A DNA stretch of 64,000 bases, taken from Brachionus plicatilis. Its lineage: Eukaryota > Rotifera > Eurotatoria > Ploima > Brachionidae. Location of the stretch: NCBI GenBank assembly GCA_010279815.1, contig QEOQ01000242.1, forward strand, positions 174,475 through 238,474, given 5' to 3'. Made by a program: the position numbers and the translations under genes. Positions 54,169 to 64,000 of this stretch are shown here, piece after piece; within the stretch, counting starts at the first letter, position 1, and the number at the start of each line of letters is the position of its first letter. Below the pieces are notes generated by a model. The model was given only the letters and a program-made list of their open reading frames with translations, searched no databases and was not told the DNA's origin.

Positions 54169-55285
54169 GGTTAAGATTGTCTGAATCAAAAATATCATAG
54201 TCAAATTGTCAGAAAAAAAAAGTCAGAAATAAAATTGTCAAAACCAATTCTGATTTTTGTTTTTACGTTTTTACTTTTTTCTTTTTTTTTTTAAATTAAC
54301 TGACAATTGAATATTAATTAAATTAAATTGAATCCTAATTTATAAAATTTAATGAACATCAATAATAAAAATTTTTATTGAAGTTTAATTAGAAAAGGTA
54401 ATGAAGATGAATATAAAAAGAAGTTCCTGTAAACCCTAAAAAAATTCAAATCTGATGAATCGGGAGAAATATATTTTTTAGAAGCTAGATCTTTTACTGA
54501 CTTTGAGCGGGTTCCTATTTCTCTAGATCTTTTAGAGCTCGATAAAAACAAAGAATTAAATAATTTGCATATAACAGAATTCAAAAACCTTATATTTAAA
54601 AAATATGGTTCAAATGGTTTGTTTATGCCCGATTATTATTCATTTGAGGGTCCTCCTTTTAATCTTGATGTACTTGATGAATCACTTTTTGTCCAAGTTG
54701 CTCATGCTAAAAATCACTGGGTCGTTATTTCAAACTATAATCCAAGTAAGCCTGCTTGTTCAAATAATTGGTACATTTACGTTAGCTTAAATAATCCCGG
54801 TTATTATTTAAACACTATTAAAAATGTACTAAAAAGAATAAATGGTGGGTCTAGATTTATCAAAATTAATCATATTCCAGTTTCTAATCAAAATGGTTCG
54901 ATTGACAGTGGCTTGTTTGCGCTTGGTTATGCGTTGGCTCTAGCAATGGATATTGATCCTGGTAAATTAATTTTTGATCAAAAAAAAATTAGAGATAAGT
55001 TTGATTGTTTTATAATTTATCTCTCATTTAATTTTCTTATTCATTAATTGATAACTATGTATTTACAAAAAATGAAATTACTTTCGACTTAAATTAATAT
55101 TTTATTTCTGAATTTTTTAACTAATTATTTTTGTGATTTTTTTTTATCATATAATAAATTTCTATAAAAAAATTAATAAAATAATAATTAAAAAATTATC
55201 ACTATCTTTTTGTTAAAATTGTCAGAAATGACATTTTTTTTCTGACAATTTGACTATGATATTTTTGATTCTGACAATCTTAACC
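54169..55285. mobile_element. 1.1-kb TIR element carrying a Ulp1-like frame
   Basis: The left end begins GGTTAAGATTGTCTGAATCA and the right end is its inverse (one mismatch) over about 50 bases, through TCATAGTCAAATTGTCAG. The left tip itself lies in a small palindrome (AATCTTAACC-AGT-GGTTAAGATT at 54157-54179). The interior has one long plus-strand frame of Ulp1/C48-peptidase type and no transposase. A target duplication is not clear. Confidence 0.75.
54433..55047 (+). CDS. Ulp1-like (C48) cysteine protease-fold protein, catalytic Cys replaced
   Basis: Open for about 204 codons after a stop at 54430-54432, without a Met near its start (first ATG about 54626), so it is a fragment or exon. 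Fold markers of Ulp1/adenain-type peptidases: the His position in VAHAKNHWVVISN, the strand after it (NNWYIYVSLNN, where Asp is usual), the oxyanion Gln in VSNQNGSIDSGLFALGYALA, and helix DIDPGKLIFDQKKIRDKFDC. In the last block the catalytic Cys of the QxxxxDCGxF motif is Ser, so proteolysis is unlikely. Such domains are carried by several transposon groups, including MULEs. A relative lies at 21190-21345 with the same Cys lost. The TIRs on both sides indicate it travels with the element. Confidence 0.6.
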   Translation, partial: TLKKFKSDESGEIYFLEARSFTDFERVPISLDLLELDKNKELNNLHITEFKNLIFKKYGSNGLFMPDYYSFEGPPFNLDVLDESLFVQVAHAKNHWVVISNYNPSKPACSNNWYIYVSLNNPGYYLNTIKNVLKRINGGSRFIKINHIPVSNQNGSIDSGLFALGYALALAMDIDPGKLIFDQKKIRDKFDCFIIYLSFNFLIH

Positions 55286-55315
55286 ATAATCCAAAAATCA
55301 ATCAATTAGCAAATT

Positions 55316-55635
55316 AGCAAACTTTTTTACTAAAAGGAATAATTTAGCTTTGTAAAATGCTTAATATTTAAGCAACTTTGCTTAATCCGAAAATATAAAT
55401 GTCTGCAAAAACTCTGCAAAAACTCTGCAAAGTAAGTGCACAATTAATTTGAATACTTTTTAATGGCGTGCAAAATGCATAAAATTGCAGAGTATTTTGC
55501 AGACTTATTTTACTGAATTAAGCAAATTTGCTTATAATTGAGCATTTTATAGAACTAAATTATCTCTTTTAGTAAAAAAGTTATTCAAGTTTTTCTGGAT
55601 TGAAATGATCGAATTGAAAACAACTTCACAAACCC
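55316..55635. mobile_element. MITE family C, copy without left terminus
   Basis: Shares GGAATAATTTAGCTTTGTAAA to TAAGCAACTTTGCTTAATCCG, CTCTGCAAAGTAAGTGCACA and the right end AACTTCACAA with the copy at 60390. An extra AAAACTCTGC unit is present. Confidence 0.7.
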
Positions 55636-55689
55636 TTGGAAAATTTTATCAATCAATTTTTTTTCCTTATTCACTCCTTGTGGAGCATA

Positions 55690-56072
55690 GTGTAAAGTCT
55701 CGGTTTTGGACTTTAGGGATTTAAGCCAAGAAGTAAATAAAACAATTAAATTTAGTTAAAGTTTATTTAAATGGAATCCAAAGTTATAACAAAAGAGGTA
55801 GTGGTTTATATAGTAGCTAGAACATGTGATTCAGCTGCAGTTAATTCAAGATTAAATAATAAGTAGAGACATGTCAAGACTTAGGTCTTAACAATAGGGT
55901 CATTACTATTGATTTCCACTCAACTCGATCTTTCGCCTTTACCCTTGCTTCTCTCCATGTCATTCCCATTTCGATGAGCTCTTTCCTGATTGTTGACCTC
56001 TATGTTATTGCTGGTCGTCCTACCTTACGTCGCCCTTGAGGTGTACATTGAAGGACCCTTTTGACAAAACAA
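55690..56072 (-). pseudogene. RTE-type LINE C-terminal fragment and 3' region
   Basis: The minus strand reads VKRVLQCTPQGRRKVGRPAI, a stop where Trp is usual, then RSTIRKELIEMGMTWREARV and KAKDRVEWKSIV. This TPQGKRKRGRPKTTWRR...EM...WxEA...DRxxW pattern is the C-terminus of a common RTE-like endonuclease/reverse transcriptase. The remainder to 55690 is probably its 3' untranslated end. No catalytic domain is left. Confidence 0.65.
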
Positions 56073-56116
56073 TTACGTTAACTTTTATTCTAATGTAAAA
56101 GCTTTGATAACGAGTG

Positions 56117-56450
56117 GGCATTGTAAAATTTCATACAAAACTTCCAATACAAAAATAAAAAATTTTTATAATTTTTGTTCTAAGTGTCAAAAACTTGTTC
56201 TGTAAATGAAACAAAGTGAAACAAATGTTGTTTCACCTTTTGTGGAAGTCTGCAAAATCTGTGCGAATTCTGCAAAATTGCACCCAATTTAAAAGATTTA
56301 AAAATAAAACAGATTTTGCAGACTTCCACAGAAGGTGAAGGTGAAACAACATTTGTTTCATTTACAGAACAAGTTTTTGGCCCTTAGAACAAAAATTATA
56401 AAAATTTTTTATTTTTGTATTGGAAGATTTGTATGAAATTTCACAATGCC
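56117..56450. mobile_element. MITE family D, complete, 9-bp target duplication
   Basis: Starts GGCATTGTAAAATTTCATAC and ends with its inverse; the arms pair over most of 334 bases. The flanks TAACGAGTG (56108-56116) and TAACGAGGG (56451-56459) are a 9-bp duplication with one change. It separates the pogo transposase frame from its upstream side. Confidence 0.85.
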
Positions 56451-56453
56451 TAA

Positions 56454-56772
56454 CGAGGGTTATTTTTAAAAACTGGGTAGAAAAGTTTAATGAGCGCATG
56501 AAAAAAGAAAATAGAAAAGTTCTCTTGTTGTTAGATAACGCATCTACTCATAGTGACAATTTGATTTTAAATAATCGTAAAATACCCTTTTTGCCTCCAA
56601 ATTTGACTTCTGTATTCAACCTACGGACGCCGGAATCATAAGGTCATTAAAATATCATTATAAGAAATTAGTTATTCAACACTGTTTAGCTTCATTGGAA
56701 AATTCAAATAAATTAATCGCACCAAATATAAAAGAGGCGATTAGTATGATTAGACTCTCTGGGAAATTTTAA
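56454..56772 (+). pseudogene. Pogo/Tigger transposase, DDE fragment
   Basis: TRVIFKNWVEKFNERM, VLLLLDNASTHSDNL (second catalytic Asp), IPFLPPNLTS and, one frame over, PTDAGIIRSLKYHYKKLV (third Asp) followed by QHCLASLENSNK. This is the DDE_1 domain of pogo/Tigger (CENP-B-like) transposases. A frameshift at about 56618, loss of the N-terminal HTH and a MITE immediately upstream make it inactive. A following frame (56781-56966) could be its worn C-terminus. Confidence 0.75.
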
Positions 56773-56966
56773 CTTTAGAATTGGATAGATTAGCTAAAGA
56801 GGTTCTAAAAAGGTGCCACTTGGTTAATGGAACGGCTAATTATTCATTGAGCCGCCTAAATAATGGAGAAAATAAAAAAATTAAAACCATCATTTTGTTC
56901 AGAATTTTGTCTAGTTTCAGAATTTGTATAAAAATATATAGGTTAAGGGGTTTGCAAAAAAAGTAG

Positions 56967-57627
56967 ATCCCGAAAAAGTTAAAAAATGTCAAAATTTTTC
57001 CGAAAAAATTTTCAATTTTTTTTTCAAGATAACCAGCTCAGAATATAGAGCATCTTTACATCACAAAGGGAATTTTTTTACCTTAAGTTATCAATTTTAA
57101 TCTTAAAATTTGTTGAAAGAAGTATGTTCTACCTGAAGAATTCAAATGAATAGAGGGCATATAATTAAATAATTATATATTTTTTATATAACTATTTAAA
57201 ACTATTTAGTTTAAATAAAATTTTAATTTAAAACTACATTGTTTAATTTTTTATAGAACAATTTTTTCCTTTACTATAAAATTCAATATTTTAAAAAAAT
57301 TTAAAGTATTGCTTTAGTACAAATATAAAAACAAGTATTTTATAATTAATCATTGATTTAAAACTTTGAAATACTCTTAGATAAAAGTTTGGTATTTAAG
57401 CGAGAAAATTAAAAGGCAAACTCAAATAAAAAATGATAGAGTGTTATTTTAAATTAAAGTATTAAGCATTTATATTTGCTTCATAAAATAATTAGAGGAA
57501 AGGTGTGATTTTCAAGCAAAGGTGTTCTAGGTGCTCTTTTTTTTAGTAAATCGTGGAACAAGTAGATTTTTTATTTTTCCTGATTGTTAAAGTCTATATA
57601 AATTAGATAAAAATTAGATAATTTAGG
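56967..57627. other. AT-rich stretch with a partial copy of the methyltransferase 5' flank
   Basis: 57355-57425 (GATTTAAAACTTTGAAATAC...TTTGGTATTTAAGCGA) resembles 58242-58295 directly upstream of the methyltransferase. Otherwise nothing. Confidence 0.5.
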
Positions 57628-57797
57628 GGTTGTGAAGTTCATTTTTATTCGATCGTTTCAATTCAGAAAAATTAGAATAATTTTTTTTACAATAAGGAAT
57701 AATTTAGTTTTGTAAAATGCTTAATATTTAAGCAACTTTGCTTAATCCGAAAATATATGTCTGCAAAAACTCTGCAAAGTAAGTGCACAATTTTTAG
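57628..57797. mobile_element. MITE family C, left half
   Basis: GGTTGTGAAGTTCATTTTTA to GTAAGTGCACAA follows the 60390 copy and then stops. The sequence just outside (AAAAATTAGATAATTTAGG) is shared too, so the unit may begin further left. Confidence 0.65.
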
Positions 57798-57914
57798 TGC
57801 ACCGATTAACTATCTGAATAATAACGTGATACAGATGCTGTTTCGAGCTTGGCAATTACATGGGCGACTGCTTCAAATATAGGAAAGTGTAAAGTTAAGC
57901 ACATTGGAAGTAAA

Positions 57915-58191
57915 CTTATCCTGTTGATAGCATTTTAAATTAAAAAAAGATAAAATTTAAACTAAATTTTCTTGTTTAGGTCTTAAACTCGTTGTGCAAA
58001 ATATCAACTTCAACAAACTTTGTGTCAACCACAAGCGAAAAAATTCTAGAGCTAACTTAGCTAGAATTTCGCTTGTGGTTGACACAAAGTTTGTTGAAGT
58101 TGATATTTTGCACAACGAGTTTAAGACCTAAACAAGAAAATTTAGTTTAAATTTTATCTTTTTTTAATTTAAAATGCTATCAACAAGATAA
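57915..58191. repeat. 277-bp near-perfect palindrome upstream of the methyltransferase
   Basis: Arms of about 130 bases pair almost without mismatch (CTTATCCTGTTGATAG at the left edge, CTATCAACAAGATAAG at the right) around a centre near 58053. The central part (GCGAAAAAATTCTAGAGCTA...TTAGCTAGAA) copies the methyltransferase leader at 58289-58322, so the palindrome was built from that gene's 5' flank. Confidence 0.85.
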
Positions 58192-58321
58192 GATAAAATA
58201 TCAAAAATATTGGCAATTATTTACTATCTTTAAATTTTATGGTTGATTTAAAACTTTGAAAAACTATTTAGATAAAATTTTGGTATTTAAGCGAAAAAAT
58301 TCTAGAGCAAACTTAGCTAGA

Positions 58322-58999
58322 ATGTCTTCAACAGAGTCAAACAATGTTAAATCTGAACAAGATTCAAAGTACCAGCGAAATTTTGGTGCACATATACCAG
58401 GAATTCAAAATCAACAAGTGGTAGACTATTACAATCAATGGGCCGAAAATTATGACGGTGATTTAGACTCAAGTGTTTACCGTGGACCCCAAGTGGCAGC
58501 CGACCTATGCAATATTTTCATTCCGGATAAAAATTTGAGAATAATTGACATCGGAGCTGGCACTGGCTTTTGCGGATATTTTCTCAAACAGCATGGATTT
58601 AGCCAGATAGATGCCATTGACCCATCAGCTTCAATGATAGAAATAGCTAGATCCAAGAATATATATCAAAATTTATTTGTAGAGGGCATATCGGGAGATC
58701 AGAAGACTTCAATAGAAACTGGAGCCTACGATGTCGGAGTGCTATCAGGTGCGTTTGGCGAGGGTCATATTCCATGTGAGGGAGTCCGAGAGATAGCACG
58801 TCTTGTCAAACCAAATGGATACATTATTTTAGTAATGAGAAAAGAGTATTTGAGTTATGTGAAAGAATATGAGAATAAATTGGAGCCTTTGATGAATGGT
58901 ATGGTCGATGAAGGAGTATGGTCAAAACGTGCCTGTTTCGAGGTCGAAAATTATTCTTTTGACAAGACTGGTCTAATTTATGTCTTTAAAAAAAATTAA
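58322..58999 (+). CDS. METTL27: METTL27/WBSCR27-like class I methyltransferase
   Basis: An S-adenosylmethionine-dependent methyltransferase of the Williams-Beuren region 27 group; substrate unknown. Start ATG 58322 (MSSTESNNVKSEQD) is chosen because the upstream 22 codons of the open frame have no ATG and belong to a duplicated leader. The product is 225 residues in a single exon. Domain order: QQVVDYYNQWAENYDGDLDS entry, motif I IIDIGAGTGFCGYFL (SAM-binding Gly loop), acidic loop IDAIDPSASMIEIA, post-I/II region YDVGVLSGAFGEGHIPCEGV, motif III LVKPNGYIILVMR, and a C-terminal GVWSKRACFEVENY strand region. Length and motifs are typical for the family, and no break is seen. A palindrome lies 130 bases upstream. 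Confidence 0.9.
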   Translation: MSSTESNNVKSEQDSKYQRNFGAHIPGIQNQQVVDYYNQWAENYDGDLDSSVYRGPQVAADLCNIFIPDKNLRIIDIGAGTGFCGYFLKQHGFSQIDAIDPSASMIEIARSKNIYQNLFVEGISGDQKTSIETGAYDVGVLSGAFGEGHIPCEGVREIARLVKPNGYIILVMRKEYLSYVKEYENKLEPLMNGMVDEGVWSKRACFEVENYSFDKTGLIYVFKKN

Positions 59000-60389
59000 T
59001 TTTATTAAATTAATTTAATTTTTTAAATAAAATTTTTTAGTAATTTTGCTCAAATTTTCCATTTAATCGAGAACAAACTAATATGCTGAATTTAAATTTA
59101 CATATTTATCTGATTCGAAATCCGGTCACAGTATTTAAAATCATTAGCACTTGTTTGCATAAATTTTTTTATTAATTCAAAAAAAGAGGATTTAAATCAT
59201 TAAAATTATAATTAGTAATTTTAGAATTCACAAATTAAGCTAAAAGTATTAATTTGCTTTAGTAGAAAAAAATTTAAATTTATTCAGTAACTTGTCCTAG
59301 ATATCGAGTTTGAATTTCACAGACCGATTTTAAAATTGTAGACATTTATTTAGAGAGTTCAAGCTTCGATTCAGTCAATTAAAATTAATATCAATGAACC
59401 AAATGCCTTATAAAGATAAGTTTTTTATGATTAACATTTTTTTCTAAATGTTTTTTTTGTTAAGCAAATTTGCTCTATTGCGCAATTTAAGCAGATTGTA
59501 AAAAAAAGGGACACTTTGAAAAAAAATTCCTAAAATAACATAAGAAATTTATGTTTTGTTAAATTTTTTTAGTTTCAAATAATCAAGGCACCACTATTCA
59601 GTCTAATATTTTAAGCCCTTTTTTTATATTTAATTTAATACATAACAATTATTTTAATCGTATTACCTAAAGAAACTAAATTAAATTTATTTACATTATG
59701 TAAAATTGTACTAAAATGGCAAAAGGATTTTTTGAAAATTTTAGAATTTTTACGGATACTAAAAAGCAAACAAGTGATTGTTTTTGCAAAGGTAAATACA
59801 ATTTTGGTGAAATTTAATTTATTTAAAATTTGTTTCTTTTTTAGGTTTTAATAGGAGTTTTTTTTAAACAAATGAGAGAACTTTTACTAAGGTCTTATAT
59901 TGTTAAATTTTGTTTTTCTCGAAAAATACAAATCGGTTATTCAATTACTTTGAATGGTTCTTGGCAAATTATTTTTAAATGAAAAATTTGTTATTTTTTA
60001 ATATTGAATTTTTAGATATTCTAGATTCGCTTCAATTAATTAAACTGTTACATCATTACTTTGTATTCATTTCACGCCAGTCTCTAGGTGACAAAAGTAC
60101 TTGTAAATAAACGAGCTTATTTATTATATTTGTCAGCTAAATAAAGTAAATGATATTCATTTCTGGAAGCTTACTTATTAATTTATTTTTGCCATAATTT
60201 AATAAAAAAAAAATTTTTATTAAATAATATGTAATACTGGCCAATGATAAGCTTAGTATTTATTAAAATACTTTTTTAAAATAATTTTTGATTATGTATT
60301 TGTTGTTAGATAACAGGAATAATTTTATTTATTTCAGTAAACACCGATATGGTGATGATTTGTTACGAATAAAAATTAGATAATTTAGG
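59000..60389. other. Intergenic, AT-rich
   Basis: Downstream of the methyltransferase. No coding or repeat structure recognised. Confidence 0.5.
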
Positions 60390-60735
60390 GGTTGGGAAGT
60401 TCATTTTAATTCGATCGTTTCAATTCAGAAAAATTTGAACAACTTTTTTACTATAAGGAATAATTTAGTTTTGTAAAATGCTTAATATTTAAGCAACTTT
60501 GCTTAATCCGAAAATATAAATGTCTGCAAAAACTCTGCAAAGTAAGTGCACAATTAATTTGAATACTTTTTAATGGCGTGCAAAATGCATAAAATTGCAG
60601 AGTACTTGCAGACCTATTTTGCTGTATCAAGCAAATATGCTTAGCATTTTATAGAACTAAGTTATCTCTTTTAGTAAAAAAATTATTCAAGTTTTTCTGA
60701 ATTGATAAGATCGATTTGAAACCAACTTCACAACC
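60390..60735. mobile_element. MITE family C, fullest copy
   Basis: Starts GGTTGGGAAGTTCATTTTAA and ends CCAACTTCACAACC; the inverted arms include CTTTTTTACTATAAGGAATA and its inverse. Two further partial copies lie at 55.3 and 57.6 kb. A target duplication is not evident. Confidence 0.7.
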
Positions 60736-63700
60736 ATGATAATTTTAAAATATTTATTAAAAAAAAACCAAGGGAATAATCTTTATGTGTATATATATAA
60801 ATGTAAATATATAAATATAAAGCAATTATTTCTTCTATCATAAGTATTCAAAGGAATAGCGTCAGAATTTACTCCAAGTACTATTTTTAAATAAGATTTT
60901 AAACATATTTTTAGAGTTCATTATAATTTGCGAGAAACAGAAGTACAACGGTATTAAAGTTGTTAAATATCTAAAAATTTAAAATTTATTTTGAATGATA
61001 AAATTTTTTTTTAAGTATTTGATGCATAAGTTTAGAAAAGATAAAATCTTTTCTTTGATTTTTTACTATTATTTAAATAAAATTTTTATCTTAATGGATT
61101 TGATTTTATATTTTTCAGCATTTACCTAATATAAATCAAAAATAACTTTGAAAAGTAAATTCAAAATAAAACATTTTTTAAAGAGATTTTCTAAAATTTT
61201 TATTTATAAAATACCAGAGAACATGTTAATGCTAAAAAAAATATAAAAATATACTTAGTCGATATTAGGTCTGAGCCAATTCTTTAATCATAATAACAGT
61301 TACATAAAGAGAAAAATGTTAAATTAAATTAATAAACTTTTTTACCATAAAGGTAAAAAAATTTTTTCAGTTATCTAAAAATTATGTTTTTTCTCAGAAC
61401 CGAAGAATTTTAGACTTTAAAATCGTCTCATTTTTCTTTTTTTGCATCCAGATCAGCATTAGAGGACCTGAGAAAAATTCGAACTATAGAATAATTTTTC
61501 ATTTTTTTTTTAGAGAGATGTCCCTTTTTCAGATATCGCTCTCAAAGCGCAATTGAAGTTTTTTTTAATATTTAAATGAAAAAATTAAATCAAAAGCTTT
61601 ATTTGAATATTTTTCTTTATTTAAATTAGTTTCTTTATACTTGAACTCTACTGGTAGCAAACTTAAAACAAAATTTACGAAAACACAAGTTTTCAATTTA
61701 GTTTTAAAATTTAATGCTTTCATCAAGAGTTAATCGTTTATGGAAATTAAAAAATGAAAATAATGAAAAAAAAACAAAAGAAAATATTTAAATAATTAAG
61801 GTTAAAATTTTGAAATAAAAAGAAAAAAATTGTTAAGTTTTTGTTAAAGCGGATTTTAAACAAAAAATAAACTGGAAAAATTGTTATTCGTTATTTTATT
61901 TTTTAAAAGAGAGAAATCGGACTGTATTAATCATTCCTTATTTTACAAACAATTTTTTTATTAACTAAAATGTTTTTAATTTAATAAAAAATACTCAGTG
62001 ATGATTTGATAGTTTGATTCTACACAACTTTTTATTATTTAAATAAATACCTTAGTGGAGATTTAAATTAGAAATAAAAAAGAAAAAAAAAGAAAATAAA
62101 GAGAATACCTTTATAGTTTTCTTTTGCTTTCTTTTTATAAAAAGATAACATTTAATTTTTTTGCATTAAATTATATAGAAAAAGGGGAAAACTAAAAGAA
62201 AAATTACTAAATAATGTAAAATTTAAAAAGTGTATCCAAATAAACAATCGAATCATTTAAAGATGGATTTAATTTTTTATTTGCTCGTTTATTTAAAACT
62301 CAATTTTTATTTTTAATGAAGATTTTTTTTTCAATTTGGGAGATTGGGAGATTGGGAGATCTATGATCAACCTTAGCTGTCCAAAAGTCTCCGAAAAAGT
62401 TTATTAATAAAAAAAAACAATTCTTCAGTTTTAAAAGACCGCAAATCTTCAGCCTATTAATTTTTTGTCAACAAACACCGATGACAAAAAAATCTTAACT
62501 ATAAAAGAAAATAAAACGAACAAAGAAATAAAAAAAAATGTATCTAAAATTTAATTATTTAGAAATTTTTGTTAATTAATTAAAAAAAAAAATTTTATTG
62601 ATCATTTGAATAGAAAATATTAGAAGCTTGTCTGATAAATCAAAATCAAAGGCAATTTAAGACATGTACATTGACATTTGTGATTGTTTATTAAATATTT
62701 CCGGAAATAAGAATAAATAATAAAAAAATTTTTCAAAAATGGACAAAATAAATGTCCGTCTAAACACAAAAATAATTAGAGTGAAAAATTTAGAATATTT
62801 AGAGTTGAAGAATATTTTACAAACTTAGCATACATTCATTGTGTTCTTGAGATTCGACCAAAAATGCAAATGATGGACTAGACACTTAATTAAAATTTTT
62901 TTCTAATGAGCTTTTCTAATATAGAAGAAAATTTTTCATTTTTTCTCAATGATATTTATTAATATGGTTTGTTTTATCAATATATGTACATATCGTTTAT
63001 CGAGCATTAATAGTGTGATAAACTCGGAGACTTTGGAGGCACAGGTTTTTACTATTTCTTTTTCTAAATAAATAAATCAACTCCTTGAATCAAGTTTCAA
63101 ACTTTTATTCAAGAATAACAAAAGCTCAGCTTTCAGATAAATTTTTTGTTTGAAATTAAAATATTTTTTAAATACTATTAGGAAAATACTTGAGTGACTT
63201 GAAACCATTATTTAATACTTTATTTATTATGTATAATAAAATAAAAAGATCGATTTTTTTATTAGTCAGTTTCAAATTTCGGCGGCTATCAAGCTTTATT
63301 TTTAAATTAACCAGCTAATCACGTCTTATACAACCCATATAAATTGGTCGGATGGTTTACTTTTTCTACTTAGATTAATCTAAAATCTATGATTATCAAA
63401 AAGTATGCGATCTTAAACTCAAAATCTCTAGATTTTTATTTCACATTAGACCTAATTGGATAAGATTGCTCATATCCAAAGTCCACTCAAGTTAAGTATT
63501 GGATTTTTCGATAAAAGAGATTTAAATTCTTTATCTTAAACGTTGAGTAAATATTTTCTATTGATCAAACAATTCTAAGTAAACTTCTAAGTATTTATTG
63601 TATTTCGGGCCGCTTAATCCATTTGGATAAGCCGAATAGCTAAGAAAATCATGGTTGAGAACTTGGTAACTCAAAGTCGGATATTTGTGTTATGTTTATA

Positions 63701-64000
63701 TAAAGTTTAAGGTTTTGTCTCGCTAACCTTAGTCAAATTCGTGGCCTTGTTAAAAATTTTAGTTCAGATTCAATATTTAATTAATTGGAAAATTCAATTT
63801 TGAAGTTTTTTTTGTTTATTTTATTTTTTTTATAAAAATATTTTATTTTGTAATTTAGAATTTATAAAAAAAATTTAAATTTTAAAGTTTTTTACTTTTT
63901 TATAAATTAAAATATTTTGAAATTTTTAGCTCAAAGGACCTTTAGGATAAACTAGTAAGCTATGCTTCATTTTTAGACGCATTTGTAAAATTAACTTCAA
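60736..64000. other. AT-rich gene-free end of the window
   Basis: An AT microsatellite at 60785-60820 and three copies of TTGGGAGA at 62336-62359 are the only structures that I can name. No open frame, tRNA or repeat end stands out on either strand. Confidence 0.5.

Overview
The window is a strongly AT-rich animal nuclear sequence. Coding exons are split by introns of about 50-70 bases, most of the DNA is mobile-element debris, and there are two assembly gaps (N runs at 25928-26139 and 40626-40728). A small AT-rich invertebrate genome fits; a rotifer would suit the short introns and the tight, possibly trans-spliced gene pair. That assignment is inference, because no rRNA or mitochondrial marker is present.

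Host genes that I can support: (i) an ADAMTS-like secreted or surface metalloprotease with a long mucin-type stalk (15554-19774, minus); (ii) a DYRK1A/minibrain-type protein kinase (41868-43289, minus), uninterrupted and far richer in G+C than everything around it; (iii) a complete four-exon sideroflexin (51736-52870, minus), preceded only 34 bases upstream by a two-exon unrecognised gene (52905-53649, minus), an arrangement that looks like an operon; (iv) a METTL27/WBSCR27-like methyltransferase (58322-58999, plus). Fragments of host genes also occur: the 29-residue C-terminal end of a proteasome Rpt5 subunit (9868-9957) and two decayed copies of the start of a trypsin-like serine protease (22.3-23.0 kb plus; 32.8-33.4 kb minus).

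Layout. 0-5 kb: non-LTR reverse transcriptase and endonuclease debris, a MULE remnant and a Tc1-derived fold-back element. 5.4-9.8 kb: a large candidate MULE with nested inverted-repeat elements. 9.9-14.7 kb: gene fragments and a decayed retrovirus-like element (integrase tail, then an envelope-like frame). 15.5-19.8 kb: the metalloprotease. 21.3-34.3 kb: a 1.1-kb inverted duplication (hAT end plus protease start) enclosing nested MITEs and a young Ty3/gypsy element with identical 118-bp LTRs. 35-41 kb: a LINE split by a long-TIR element, then a MULE split by a MITE. 41.5-43.4 kb: the kinase. 43.4-50 kb: pogo, MULE, LINE and SINE-like repeats. 51.5-53.7 kb: the sideroflexin gene pair. 54.2-56.8 kb: a TIR element carrying a Ulp1-like frame, an RTE-type LINE tail and a pogo transposase. 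57.9-59 kb: a near-perfect palindrome and the methyltransferase. 59-64 kb: essentially gene-free AT-rich DNA.

The most informative signals are the nested insertions with readable target-site duplications, the Ulp1-carrying TIR element, the apparent trans-splice operon, and the GC-rich kinase island.
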